The notes beneath the pieces were generated by a model. It did not search any database. It saw only the letters and a program-made list of their open reading frames with translations, and had not been told where the DNA came from. A DNA stretch of 64,000 nt from Castor canadensis (lineage: Eukaryota > Chordata > Mammalia > Rodentia > Castoridae): NCBI RefSeq assembly GCF_047511655.1, contig NC_133389.1:42690295-42754294 (forward strand), in the 5' to 3' direction. Shown here one piece after another: positions 1-11,488 of this stretch (within the stretch, counting starts at the first letter, position 1; each line of letters starts with the position of its first letter). The position numbers and the translations under genes were made by a program.

Positions 1-66
1 CTGGGTTGGATTCCCAGCACCCCCATCCCCCACAAAACAAAACAAAACAAACAAAACAAAAAAAGA
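1..66 (+). mobile_element. ID-like SINE 3' end, cut by window edge
   Basis: Box-B-like 'ggttggattcccagcac' is followed by a (CAAAA)n tail. The 5' part lies outside the window. Confidence 0.8.
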
Positions 67-599
67 ACCAGCAATAAGCTGAAGGATTAAAAAACACTAG
101 ACACATTTTGATTCATTATAAGATAATTTTAAAGCTATTCTCCAATATAGAAAATTATTCAAAATTATCAGTTTAGAAATGCCCTAAGTCCAAAAATTTA
201 AAATGCTCTTATGTAAAGATGATCATAAAATCTTCACATAATCAACAGAATTCACAGGAAACCTTGACCTACTTATACAAGCTATTGAAGGTGAATTATA
301 CATGGATGTAAAAGGATCATTTAGAGTGATTATATACATTTGTAAGATTTGGTTTAAACTACTCAACATATATCTATTTGGAAGTATTAATACATGCTTT
401 AAAAAGTTACTTTTTAAAAGTTTAAGTGCTTTGTAATGTTGAAATGCTTATATCATAGGCATACAGTTTAATGAAATCTCACCAATTTAACATTCACAAA
501 CAATATGCTTATAAAAATCTGACCATTGCCTCCCACCAGTCTCCCTTCCAATTTCTTTACAGTTACAATTTTGATCTCTCCATTAATTTTCAAAAAATT
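67..599. other. AT-rich intron sequence, nothing recognised
   Basis: No repeat or gene signature was recognised. The last 100 bases may belong to the adjacent L1 relic. Confidence 0.5.
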
Positions 600-1060
600 A
601 CACATATACTTTTAACACATAAAAGGGTACACCAATTGTTGTACCAATTGGCAGACCACAGTGTTATCATTGCCACTTACCAGCCTTCATGGCTACAATC
701 ACTGACTTCTAAGAACAAAGATTAGTTTTGCCTGTTTTTGTACTTTCTTTTTGGGGGGCAGTGCTGGGGCTTGAAGTCAGGGCCTCCTTGTACTTTCTAT
801 AAATGGAATCATCAGTAGGTACTTTGTGTCTGCCTTCTTTAGCTCAATATTTTGATCAAGAGATTCATCCACATTGCTGTGTGTAGTTGAGATTGTCCAT
901 TCTAATTTTGTGAAGTCAGTTGTGTGAATACACCACAATTTATTTCCCATTCTATTACTAACGGCCATTTAAATCCATTCCGATGATAAATCTTAGTAAC
1001 GGACAGGCACAGCTGTCTTCTAAACCATTGTTTTGTTTTTCCTGTTGACTCCCAATTACA
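600..1060 (-). mobile_element. L1M relic
   Basis: The plus strand reads as the reverse complement of an old L1 3' region ('aaatggaatcatcag', 'gagattcatccacattgctg', 'aataccacaatttattt'). It is interrupted by a short ID fragment at 749-788. Confidence 0.65.
749..788 (-). mobile_element. Truncated ID-like SINE with target-site duplication
   Basis: Only the 3' 40 bp of the ID monomer is present. It is flanked by the exact 10-bp repeat tgtactttct at 739-748 and 789-798, so it is a 5'-truncated insertion into the L1 relic. Confidence 0.8.
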
Positions 1061-1253
1061 TTAGCCATTACTGATTCTTAAAAGTATTCTCTTTTGTATC
1101 AAATTATTTTAAGTATATAGAGAATACTTAACACTTGCACAGTGCTTCAGGCATCTTGATGTTTATGCTTGCCTGACATCCACTCCCCTTTTTTCTTGCC
1201 ATAGCATCTTGTTTTGCTCTGCAGAAACTACTCCTCCTATTGCATACATTCTT

Positions 1254-1512
1254 TTTTTTTTCTTTTATTCATATGTGCATACCATGTTTGGGTCATTTTC
1301 CCCCTCCACCCCTTCTCTCCCCCCCATTCCCTTGCTACCAGGCAGAAACTATTTTACCCTTATCTCTAATTTTGTTGAAGACAGAGTATAAGCAATAATA
1401 TTGCCAAGTGTTTTTGCTAGTTGAGATAAGGATAGCTATACAGGGAGTTGACTTGCATTGCTTTCCTGTGCATGTGTGTTACCTTCTAAATTAATTCTTC
1501 TCAAAATAACCT
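1254..1512 (-). mobile_element. 5'-truncated L1 3' end with 14-bp duplication
   Basis: The reverse complement ends in a poly(A) tail preceded by an AATAAAAG-type signal. It carries a G-rich polypurine stretch (cccctccacccc and cccccccattccc on plus) typical of L1 3' UTRs. It is flanked by ttgcatacattctt at 1240-1253 and 1513-1526. The exact duplication implies a fairly recent insertion. The same tail sequence recurs at 47365. Confidence 0.85.
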
Positions 1513-1526
1513 TTGCATACATTCTT

Positions 1527-2074
1527 GATGGGACCTCAGTCAAGGTGCATGCTATCCCCTGCAGATAATGTGAACCCTCTCTGGATGTTGAGCAGTGAAC
1601 AGTGACAGTGACTGATGCAGCACTATCTGGATGGGACCATCCCAGATCTGCCCAGGTCCCTACCATCCTCTTTCTAGCTGTTTTTATTATTGTTTGGTAA
1701 CACAATTAATTTTTATATAATTTCAAACTTGATTCACTAGTTTTGTTTTTTGTGTCTGGCCTGGCCTCCCAAGTAGCTAGGACTGGCACTCAGTTTCCAT
1801 CCCTTCTTTAGCTCTGTCTTCTGGTATGTTATCTTTCCAGTTGTGTCTAATCTGTTCTTCAACTAATCTACTGAATTTTTAGATTCAGTAATAATTCTTC
1901 AAATCGGCCTGCTTTTGTTTTTTTATGATTTAGATTCATTTTTATATATTTAATCATTTTAAACATATGGCTATTTTTATCTATGTTCTATAATTCTATC
2001 ACTTGATATTCTTAGGAGTCAAATTCTATTACTCATTTTTTATGATGACTCAATTCATAGTCAACTGTTTAAAT
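1527..2074. other. Intron sequence with possible L1M relic
   Basis: 1757-1795 is a small B1-like scrap ('cccaagtagctagg'). 1840-2000 loosely resembles antisense L1M sequence. The rest is unassigned. Confidence 0.35.
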
Positions 2075-2162
2075 TTTTTTTCTTTTGAGGTGTTGGGGAT
2101 CAAATCCAGGGTCTTGAGGATGACAGACATGGACTCTGCCCCTGAGCTACATCCCCAGTCCT
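2075..2162 (-). mobile_element. ID-like SINE
   Basis: It is of the 'gggatcaaatccagg ... cctgagctacatccccag' subtype, the variant related to squirrel ID elements. Confidence 0.8.
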
Positions 2163-2455
2163 TCTACTCAAAATTAGCATTCCACATACAATACCAATGG
2201 TTCTGGCCTTAGTCATCTGCTTACATTATTTCAAAGCAAGCAGATGACATTTTGGTCTTGTCAACTACAAATTCCCACCTTCATCTGCCAGCTTGAGTTT
2301 TATGCCAATCCAAACAGATGAGGAATACTGGTGCCACGCCCAATACACTTGCACCCATTATAAGTACACCTGTACACTTGTGTTACTTGTACACTTACAC
2401 ATGCCACTTGTACACATTATCTGTTTGCCCCTCCAGTGATGGGAAAGGCTGCTCA
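2163..2455. other. Intron sequence, imperfect tandem near 2360
   Basis: Degenerate repetition of 'tacacttg' units occurs at 2340-2420 (tgtacacttgtgttacttgtacac). No family is recognised. Confidence 0.35.
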
Positions 2456-2555
2456 GCTTTGGCCTCATTTTGCTGATAGCAAATTGAGGTTCAGAGACAT
2501 GTGACACCTGCCAAGATAAAAGCCAGAGACAGTCATGCTTCCCTCAGTTTGAACA
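2456..2555 (-). mobile_element. MIR relic
   Basis: 'cctcattttgctgatagc', 'aaattgaggttcagaga' and 'tgtgacacctgccaaga' follow the antisense core of MIR. Confidence 0.6.
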
Positions 2556-2977
2556 GGGCCTCCATGTTTGTCATCGTTTTCAAGATGTTTTGATTCCTGC
2601 TACAGGCGTACAGAGGCAGCAAACTGTATGACAGACAACACCTGCACAAGCCAATGGTGCCAGTGCAGTGCATTCAGCAGTCATTACGTAAATGCTCTGT
2701 GCTCCGGAAATGCCTAATGCATGTTCATGAAAGTAGCACCCTTGAGGCATTTTCCTCCAGTCCCCCTGCATCTCAATGCTAGGGAGTTCACGCAGTGTGA
2801 AACTCAAATGAGTGCTATGTAGATGCTATGGCATTATGTGACAATCGTAGCAGCAAACTGGCAGACTGGTACTCATTCCAGTAGAAGTGATTATTAGATG
2901 GAGAAATCACAAAAAGACCAAAGGGTTTGGAAGAAACAGAGCTTATTGATTCTGAGTACATAAAAACATGAATTTTA
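2556..2977. other. Intron sequence, nothing recognised
   Basis: Two open frames cross here on the minus strand. They lack homology I recognise and have no codon structure, so I read this as noncoding. Confidence 0.4.
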
Positions 2978-3128
2978 GCCAGGCATTGTGGCACACAAAC
3001 AGCAATCTTAGCAGTTGGGAGACTGAGGCAGGAGGATCCCGAGTTCAAGGCCAGCCTGGGCTACACAGCAAGACCCTGTTTCTAAATAAATAAATTAATA
3101 GACAAACAAACAAATCAATAAATAAAAC
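2978..3128 (+). mobile_element. B1-like SINE monomer
   Basis: It runs 'gccaggcattgtggcac ... gaggcaggaggatcc ... cagcctgggctacacagcaagaccctg' and ends in an (AAAT)n-type tail. It stands alone without an ID partner. Confidence 0.85.
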
Positions 3129-3487
3129 CATGCCAAAGTGTGGCCATGGAAAGGAACCAAATGCTACTGCAGCTCATCCTCACCCGGTGGGCTACAGAAA
3201 CAAGACTGCAGAACTACTTGGTTAAAAAAGACCCAAGGTTAGAAAACAAGCAAACAAAATCACTAAAGCACATGGGATTAAAATTCTCCCTTAAAGGTAC
3301 AGCAACTGAATATAGTTGTAAGAACTACAGAATTTAACACCCTTACTCTAGTTCATTAACATAAAAAATGTACAGGTTTAAAAAGGAAAAAATCTTAAAA
3401 AGTGTACAGGAGATTAAGCATGTTATGAATTGCTTAATTAGAATCCATACAGGGTTCTTCTGCTTTAGGTAACAAAAAGTAAAGCAT
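3129..3487. other. Intron sequence, nothing recognised
   Basis: A-rich, with no repeat or exon signature. Confidence 0.4.
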
Positions 3488-3771
3488 AGCTGGGGCACGG
3501 TGGCTCATGCCTGTAATCCTAGCTAAGTGGGAGGGAGAGATGGGGAGGATTGCAGTTCAAGGCCAGCATGGGCAAAAAAGTTTGAGAGACTCCATCTCAA
3601 CCAATGGTTGGGTATGAAGATGCACATCTGTCATTCCAGCTACACAGGAAACATGGAGAAACATGAGTAAGAGGACAAGAGCTTGCAGAGTGACTCAAGT
3701 GGTAGAGGGCCTCCTTGGCAAGTGCAAGGCCCAGCATTCAAACCCAGTATCACCCTCAAAAAAAAAAAGAA
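3488..3771 (+). mobile_element. Trimeric SINE B1-B1-ID
   Basis: Three modules lie in series: a B1-like monomer (3488-3600, 'gtggctcatgcctgtaatcc'), a second, different B1-like monomer (3605-3680, 'gttgggtatgaagatgcaca', 'cattccagctacacagg'), then an ID-like module (3685-3760). A poly(A) tail follows. The same order recurs elsewhere in the window. Confidence 0.8.
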
Positions 3772-4146
3772 AGCAAAGAATTAGCTGAGTGTTACTGAAG
3801 TACGACTTACATTTACTTTTCAGAAAAACTTACTTGCAAAATTAGAAAGGGAAAGGTTTGGAGGATGTGATACTCAAAATTTTGAATGAAATGATTTGAA
3901 CAGAAAAGAATTTATTTTAAGATGATTCAAATTCAGTGTGAGGAAAAGATTACAATGCATTTATAATTATGTAAATAAACAGCACAGAATGCTTTGAAAT
4001 AAAAGGAGACTGAAAAGAGAAAACCTGAAACTTTTTAAAAGAATGTGTTTTTTATTTTTAGTAAGAACACTTATTCCGTGGTTATAATGTGTAAGTTTCC
4101 ATACCCACCCATAAGCATCATTCAAGACAGAACTTTATGGGGTAGG
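3772..4146. other. AT-rich intron sequence, nothing recognised
   Basis: No recognisable repeat or exon signal. Confidence 0.4.
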
Positions 4147-4212
4147 TATGTGTGGGGGCCAAACCCAGAGCCTGGAACATGGTAGGCAAGAACTGAGTTA
4201 TACACCTCAGGC
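4147..4212 (-). mobile_element. Degenerate ID-like SINE
   Basis: 'gggggccaaacccagagcctgg ... ggtaggcaagaactgagttat' keeps the box B and box A spacing but is heavily diverged. Confidence 0.55.
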
Positions 4213-4299
4213 CAAAGGTAAAACTTTTACTACCACCTTACTACTGCCAGACAGCATTTGACATGCCAGACAGAAAACTGGCTTTGTCTAAGAGCACTG

Positions 4300-4670
4300 G
4301 CTCTCTCGAAGGCCTAGAATAGGAAAAGAAGAAATAAACAGGTAGTTCCAACAAATAGACCAAGAAATGATAAATGTTTTAAAAAGAACAAAATTGTGGA
4401 CCAAAAAAGCAGAGAAGAAGGAGCGGTTAGATGAAAATCAGGTAGGCTGGGGACTGATCCAAAAGCTAATGCTAAACGAGGTGTGGTGGTACATACCTGT
4501 AATCTCAGTACTCAAGACTCTGAGGCAGAAGAATCTCAAGTTCAAAGCCAGCATAGGCTATTTGGTAAAACCCGGTCTCAAAAACAAGGACCAAGTCTAA
4601 AAGTGATGGGAAGGCACAGAGGGTTTTAAGCAGGAGACAGACATGATTTGCTTTATATTACATAATTACT
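4300..4670 (-). mobile_element. L2 relic with B1 insertion
   Basis: 'gggttttaagcaggagac' followed by 'agacatgatttgctttatatt' matches the antisense of L2. A B1-like monomer (+) interrupts it at 4477-4590. Confidence 0.55.
4477..4590 (+). mobile_element. B1-like SINE monomer
   Basis: 'gaggtgtggtggtacatacc ... ctgaggcagaagaatctc ... gccagcataggctattt' is the B1 body without an ID partner. Confidence 0.8.
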
Positions 4671-4847
4671 CTGGTCCCATGCAAAGAATTACAGATTTAT
4701 AAGAGCCATAGCAAGTACAGGTTTAAGTTTATTATAATAAGAGTTTATTCAAGACAAAATAGTCCCTTATACCAGCAAAGAACAATTGACAGGAGTAAAC
4801 AGACAGGCAAAAGGAGTTCCAACATATCAAATGAAATAAATTTTATG

Positions 4848-5107
4848 CCCCGTTATGCTAAGTGAGAGAAGTCAAATACAAAAACTACTGACTGTACGAT
4901 TCTGACAGACCAATGGACTGCTTAGGGCCTAGTGGTTAGGAAATGAATTGACCCCAAAGCATAGGAGGGAATCTTTTAGGGTAAAGGAAAAACTGTTTGA
5001 AATCTTGTTCATGGTCGTGGTTTTAGGGCTATACCCAATTACCACAATTCATCAACCCATTATACACTGCGTGAATTATATTGCATAACCTCAAGAAAGC
5101 TGAAAAA
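4848..5107 (+). mobile_element. L1M 3' UTR relic
   Basis: 'ttatgctaagtgagagaag', 'tagtggttaggaaatgaa' and 'gtgaattatattgcataacc' follow the terminal L1MB-type 3' UTR in order. Confidence 0.7.
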
Positions 5108-6539
5108 CAAACTCCTCTACTGACAAGAGGCAGTTAACAACTTTATGTAAGAAAGATCATATAAACAGGTACGGTCCGTCCAGAACATTTAGCATTCTGC
5201 CTCCTTCCTACAGCGCCTCGGGCACGCACCGGCTCAGTAGATGGTCAGTGAGTTGAAATAGGAATCAGTTACGATAAATCGCTAAAAGGAGGATGTTTCT
5301 GGGCAGAGCCCCAAATTCCCACTAGTGAATAAGAGTACAGTGTCTTTCCGACTGGCAGACCCCCCGGGATGGGACTGGTTATGAACTTAAGGTGGTGAGG
5401 GATTCCTTTGTCCTGCCCAGCCTCCATCCTTAACATGGTTGAGAAATAATGAATCATAAAAGGCAAGGTCAAAATAAGGAGAATTTAGTTGAAGGATAAA
5501 AGCTGGGGATGGAGGGAAGTCAATCACATTTTTTAAAAAGCCGGCTCAATGTTTTCAAATATTCCAAATGCACTGCCATTGCTTTAAAATTGGATTTCAC
5601 ACACAAATCTAATTTTCTGGCTTCACTTGCAAAGCAAGTCACTAGACTCCTGTAACTTGAATCCCATCCAGGGGAAGCCAGGCAGGCTGGTGCCCTACTG
5701 TGGGGTACTGCCCCTTCACTCATGAACATCACCTGCCTCAACCCCCTCCCCACCCCGGTGAGTTTGCAGCAGCTCTCCATGAGGAAATCAATGAAGAACT
5801 AGATAATGACTCAAACCAGCTGGAAACTTAATTACCTCATTCCTACTTGTTATTTTATGAACCCTTTTTTGTTTATCTAAATTAAGTAATCAGCCAGAAA
5901 TCCCCTACAATGAAGAGGCCAGCAAAGTATTGGAAGGAAACAGGAAAAGACAGCCGAGGACATTGGGTAGAGTAAGTACCCAACCTCATACAGCAAAATT
6001 AAACCTTAAGTGGATTTTAAAAGAAAGGGATGCATTAGGGAGTCCCTGCAGTCTAGGGCTAGAAAGGTAAAACAAGGATCTGGGGTTGGTCCCCCCAGAT
6101 GTGGTTCTGGAAGAGGTTGTCAACATGTGGCTGTTCTAACCTTTTATTTATGTTCTCAACTCAAAGCTGTCTCACTGTGGATACCAATATGAAGTTGAAT
6201 TAAAAACTTGAGCTGTCATGGTAAGGTGAAAGTGGAAATACAATTAAGAGAAGTTCTTGCTGTTCTTCAATGTGCCAAGAGTCTCAGGTTAAAATATTCC
6301 ATTATAGAACAATAAACGCATGCGCACACATAGACACATGCCACTTCCTCTTCAACAATGGATCATACCGAACAAGTACAGATATTCTTAGAGTGCAAGC
6401 CCTCCCACACGCCAGGTCCCCAAGACTTTCTTTGATGTGTTTATGTATTCAAGTAGATTTCACTCAAAAAGTCCAGGCTGGGAATTGGTCTTCCGGTCTC
6501 TGAAATTGCGTATCTCTGCACACCACTATGTGCTGATTT
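5108..6539. other. Intron sequence, largely unassigned (1.4 kb)
   Basis: No repeat family was recognised across one of the longest SINE-free stretches in intron 1. It includes a C-rich patch (5740-5760) and no exon with plausible splice sites. It could hold conserved noncoding sequence; that is not visible from one genome. Confidence 0.4.
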
Positions 6540-6668
6540 CAATTTTTGTTTTTTGAGACAGGGTCTCACTATTGTAGCCCAAGCTAGCCTTGAATTTGCT
6601 CAAGCAAGTTCCTCCTGCCTCACCCTCTGGAGTATTGGAATTACAGGCATGTACTACAATGCCCAGTT
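6540..6668 (-). mobile_element. B1-like SINE monomer
   Basis: Antisense B1: 'ttttgagacagggtctcac ... tcctgcctcaccctctggag ... gaattacaggcatgtac'. Confidence 0.85.
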
Positions 6669-7718
6669 TTGATGCTTACATTTTACCCTCTAGGGAGAAT
6701 TTTAATTCCTTGATCCTAAAATCTTAGGAGTATCTCTCCATAACTCTCAAACATGATCCTTATCTTACTACATGTTAAAGAAAATTAAATAGTATCATCG
6801 AAGGCTGTGCTTCTTAAACATTAAAAGGTAAAACCTCCTAGGCATGTGGTTAAACTGCACATTTCTATTCAGTAGATCTGAATTCTGCAATACCGCTGAA
6901 TCAAAGCCTAGTAGCCAGGATCTAAGCAGAATTTTGGTGCAAAACTCAATCTGCCACATTATTTAGGTTCTGATTGTCAGCCCATACATAATTTAATAGA
7001 TCGGTAATATTTAATTTGCCTATGACAGTAACAATGCTGTGAAGTAAACATGGAGAAATCCAACCACCAGAAAAGTAGGCCAGCTGAATTGCTTCTTTCT
7101 GAAATTTTCATCACTACAGGCACAGATGAGTAACCCTATACAAGGGAGTAATGGTGTTCAAAAGCTATCATGGGACGCCTATTACCCAAACTACAAGTCC
7201 AAAATGCATAGAACAATATAACATAAGGTGACTGACACTGTGGGACAATGGTCTGCTCCCCAAATTTTATAAATTGTGGTTATTTTTTTTGAGTCATTCA
7301 TTAATTGTACTAAATAGCACTGAATTGCCTGACTTCCTAGGAGTAGCAATGTGGAAAGTAGCTTCTTTTATTACAGCAGTCATTCTCAAGAGTTTTGGGA
7401 TTGTTATGGTACAAAAGACCTTATTCAGTGCATTTTACCCAAATACCTTGGAAAGAGGGGGTGTTCTGTGTGCTTTTGTTTCAGCATCAGGGGCATGGAT
7501 GGCTTGTGTTTAAGCTGCAGGCTCAATCTGAAAGTCATTATTAGAAAATCATAGTTCAAATATTATGTGAATGATAGATAATTCGCAGTCAGGTGGAAAC
7601 TTCCAAAAACTCCCACTATTCAACTACCTGTGTTTATGCCCATTCGCCATGCCATACCCTGTTGAATGGATGTGTGAACTGTCTGTGCTGGGGCTGAGAC
7701 CTCCAGTGGCCCACAAAT
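6669..7718. other. Intron sequence, unassigned
   Basis: SINE-free for about 1 kb. Overlapping plus-strand open frames at 7274-7554 have no recognisable product or exon structure. Confidence 0.4.
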
Positions 7719-7805
7719 TATTTTTTTTAAGCAGTACTGGGTATTGAACCCAGGGCCTCATGCTCACTAGACAAGAGCTCTGTCATTTGAGCCACATTCC
7801 TAGTC
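7719..7805 (-). mobile_element. ID-like SINE
   Basis: 'cagtactgggtattgaaccc ... catttgagccacattcctagtcc' preceded by a T-run. Confidence 0.85.
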
Positions 7806-7899
7806 CTGGTCCATAAATTCTTACCATTCCCTCCATATAAAGGGACAATTCTCCTGGAATTCTCTCCTCTTTCCTGTGCATCAATCTTTTGTTTGTTAC

Positions 7900-8815
7900 T
7901 GGTTCATTTCCATCAACATTCAAAATATTCCATTCTTCCTCTTCTCTTAGATGAAAACTCCCTTGAGCCCACTTTTCCTTCCTAGCAAAGTCCCCAACTT
8001 TTTCCCCAACTTTACAAGAGGGCTTCCTATCATCGTTGTCTCTAATTCTCTTATTTGAGCACTTCTGAATCCACTCCAGTTAGGTTTGGAGGCCACCACG
8101 CCACTGACATTGTTCTCGAGTTCACTGATGGCCTCCACATCACTAATTCATCGGTCACTTCTGTCTTCATCTTTTTTTATTTATTATTGTTGTGCTGGGG
8201 GTACATACTGACATTTATAAAAGTTCTTACAATATATCATAGTTAGATTCTTGATCTTTAAGTAGCACTAGGTTTGGCAGTTCCCTCTTTCCTCCTGGAA
8301 TACTTCTGTACTCTCATGTCATCCAGAATCCATACTTCATTTGGTTCCCTCCCACTTGATGGCTAGTTCTTCTCTGGCTTTCATATCCTGGTCTCTAAAA
8401 GCTGGCAGGCACAACTGTGCAGTCCTTGGATCTCTATTCTTTTCTAACTGCATCTACTCCTCAATAAGCCTGTCCAGTCTCATGGATTTATAACAAGTAT
8501 ATGCTATGACCTCTAAGGTTACAATCTACATCTTCCTCTGAACTTCAAACTCAGAATTTAAGTCCTACTCAACATTTCCACTTGGTTGTCTCCATCTCTG
8601 AAGCCATCCTTGATTCCTCACTTTCTCTAATACCCACACTGAATGCATCTTGTCAGCTGAATCTTCAGATACATCTAAAATCCTAACATTTTCAGCACTC
8701 CACTAATTTCCCACTGGTCCCAACCTCTCGCTTAGATTGTTACAGAGGCCTCTCCCTACAGACTATTTTATCAAGTCACTTCCTGACATGGTTCTGTTGA
8801 AAACCACTCAGAGGA
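7900..8815 (+). mobile_element. L2 LINE relic (RT region)
   Basis: C/T-rich text such as 'cttctgtcttcatc', 'tgcagtccttggatctctattctt', 'tccagtctcatggattta', 'catttccacttggttgtct' and 'agccatccttgattcctcac' follows the L2 reverse-transcriptase region in order. It is very diverged, consistent with an age over 100 My. A short L1 3' fragment splits it at 8170-8250. Confidence 0.75.
8170..8250 (-). mobile_element. Short L1 3'-end fragment
   Basis: 'ttgtgctgggggtacatact ... gttcttacaatatatcatag' resembles the antisense terminal 3' end of a rodent L1, different from the type at 1254. It interrupts the L2 relic. Confidence 0.5.
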
Positions 8816-9446
8816 AGTGACATAACAGGGACAGCCTGACCTAGGGACGGCTGTTCACACATAGTTAGAAGATTGGCTTTGACCCAGATGCTGCGTTTTG
8901 CTGGAATTGGAGCCCTTTTCTTCAGAAGCTGTGTGTAGGCAGCTGGAGAGGGTAGAATCCAGCATGCTGGTCAATGGTGTATGCACACAGAGCCCCTGTG
9001 TAGACTTTTCCCAGCTGCCCAGATCCCAGGAGATCCAGGCTAAAGTCTTCACAGCCATGTAGCTCTGAATTCTCTGGTGTTTGGGGCTGACTTAGGTGCC
9101 GTGCTGGGCCACTTTCCATATCCAGATTCTTCCCAGTGTTAAGATGAAAAACACAAGCTCTCCTTCCTGATGCTGAAGATTCAAAGTATAGACTTAACTC
9201 TTTACAGAGCCAGTTGGGAATTTCAAGAAATTACAGACTTCATACTATACATTAAAGTTGTAAATTGAAGAGGTTTGATGAGGAAAAAGAAAAACCCACT
9301 CAGCAATAAAGCCCAATGTCCTCACTCCACCCCATACAACTGCCCCTGACTCACTTAGCTGTGCCAAACTAGCTAGCTGTCTTACCCTCTTCCTTCCTCA
9401 GGACTGAGGCTGCATAAAATGAGGCCTTGTAATGGGTATAGAAACT
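8816..9446. other. Intron sequence, unassigned
   Basis: No repeat recognised. Minus-strand open frames at 8855-9119 overlap in two frames and match nothing I know. Confidence 0.4.
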
Positions 9447-9555
9447 GAGCCGGTTATGGTGGTACATTTCTATAATCCCAGCTCTCGAGAGGCAGAAGAA
9501 TCAGAAGGTCAAGGCCAGGCTGGGCTTTGTAGTGAGATGCTGTCACAAAATGCCA
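9447..9555 (+). mobile_element. B1-like SINE monomer
   Basis: 'gagccggttatggtggtac ... gaggcagaagaatcagaag ... caggctgggctttgtagtg'. Confidence 0.8.
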
Positions 9556-9574
9556 ATAAAGGGGAGTGAGCAGA

Positions 9575-9812
9575 TAGTACTTGCTTATCACCTAGGCACA
9601 TCCTCCTGCAGGCTTTAAATCATCTCTCAACGATCATAATACCTAATACAATGTAAATACTATGTAAATCATTGCTATATTGGTTAAGGAGTAATGACAA
9701 GTACATATGCAGGAAAAGTGCAGGGTTTTTTTTCTGAATATTTCAGTCTGCAATTGGCTTGAATCTGAGGATGCAGAATCTGTGGATAAGGAAGGCCAAT
9801 CAACTATGTAAC
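9575..9812 (-). mobile_element. Tigger-family (TcMar) DNA transposon relic
   Basis: The segment 'atcctcctgcaggctttaa', 'atcatctctcaacgatcat', 'aatacctaatacaatgtaa' and the end 'tgtggataaggaaggccaat' follows, antisense, a short nonautonomous Tigger/MER2-like element. It has no transposase. Confidence 0.7.
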
Positions 9813-10727
9813 AGACTGCATACTTAGCATTCGTATCTTATTTGTTGCTCATTTTCCCCATGATAATTTGCTGTATTGATAAATGAATGCATTGCTTACA
9901 TTTGTAGATCTAACCAAACAAACCACAACAAACCAAAGCCATAGTGACAAAGTTAAACGAATAATCACTTATTTTTGGCCTAGAATAGATTTTATTATTC
10001 ATCAAACTTGGAGACTCAAACATGAAGACAAAGGTGAAATACTGACAGCATCCACTTGCCAGACATACCTTAATATTTAAAAGAAGGTTAACATGACTTT
10101 TACTCTGTCTCTGTCTAACCATTCAGGGAGATTGCTACTTAATGCCTGAAAGACAGGAGGATGATGGAAAAGCTTTCTGTTTCAGCTTTTACTTCCTAGT
10201 TCTGGAATCTGCCCCTTTTATTGTTTTTAATTTCCTTTTCACCTTATCTATCTATCATCTATCTGTCTATCTATCATCTATCTAATTGATCTATCCTGCC
10301 TCAATTACACCTTCAAGGGGCGTGCCAGACTGGGATGTGGGGACTGAGGATACAGAGCTGTTACCTTAATCTTCAGTCCAAGATGTGGACCATCTGGGTT
10401 TAGAATGGCATTTTGTAGCTGGGGACCTTTCCTTATTCCTGATCAGGCCTACCTATATAGCACTCTCCCCTCAGAAGCTCAGGATCCTGAATTCTTTCAG
10501 GGGCATGGACTGTGAGATCCATGTGGCTGCTTCTTGCTGATTGTGCTGGGCTGGGCTGGGGAGGTTCTGAGGGTCTACAGTCTTGCTCTGTCAGGACTTG
10601 GGAAAGCTGATTAAGCTCAGGCAGTTAGAATAACATTTCTGTTGGATCAACAAGACTATAGTAGTCATGAAATGAAGTGGCCATCTTGTCCAAGGGTGAA
10701 AAGGTATTCTGTAGCCTGGAGTCTATT
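9813..10727. other. Intron sequence with (TATC)n repeat
   Basis: 10245-10295 is an imperfect TATC/CATC tetranucleotide tract. 10545-10560 holds three GGCTG units. The rest is unassigned. Confidence 0.5.
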
Positions 10728-10903
10728 TTTTTTTATGGTACTGGGTCTTGAACTCAGGGCCTACACCTTGAGCTACTCCACCAACCCTTTTTGTGCTGGG
10801 TTTTTCAAGATAGGGTCTCACAAACTATTTGCCCGGGGCTGGCTTTGAACTGTGATCCTCCTGATATCTGCCTCCTGAGTTGCTAGAATTATAGGCCCGG
10901 CTG
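10728..10903 (-). mobile_element. Dimeric B1-ID SINE
   Basis: The antisense ID module ('tactgggtcttgaactcagg') joins antisense B1 ('gggtttttcaagataggg ... cctgagttgctagaattatag'). Confidence 0.85.
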
Positions 10904-11199
10904 AGTCCATTCTTAAATTTAATTCTGCCTGTCCTGTACTGATATCCTACTACTTCAAGATACTGCTCAGCTTGCTTTGTTAGAAGTTGTGCTTTTGCTA
11001 CAGTCATTTTTCATGAGTTCGATTGTAAATGAGGAATCAGAATTTAAATTTCCCCCGAGAGGATCCCAGTCATGGCACCAACATGTTGCTGGTGGGTGAG
11101 GTGTTTCAGCTATTCCTCCTTTCTTTCGTACATGTCTAAGTTAGGACACTGCCCCAGGTGCAGGGAAAAAAAAAAAGAAAGAAAAGAAAGATAAAAGTG

Positions 11200-11270
11200 A
11201 CTGAGGGTCAGAGCATGGCTCAAGTGGTAGAGTACTTGACTAGCAAGCAACTGGCCTTGAGTTCTCCAAA
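11200..11270 (+). mobile_element. ID-like SINE
   Basis: 'gagcatggctcaagtggtag ... ctagcaagcaactggccttg'. A purine-rich A/G tract lies just upstream (11165-11195). Confidence 0.75.
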
Positions 11271-11488
11271 GAGTGAGGTAGGCAGTTCCAGTCAGGATTG
11301 ACTGCTTGAACAATGATTTTTAATTTAAATAAAATTATGCAGATTCCTTCTAGAAACATGTAGGTGCATGCATTGCTGCCTAACAGCCAGACCTCTTACT
11401 ATAATTCTAAGGATCTCTAATAAAGACCAATAATAATATAATTATTGTTTTATATAACCAGATTTTAATAACCTATAAAAACTCATTC

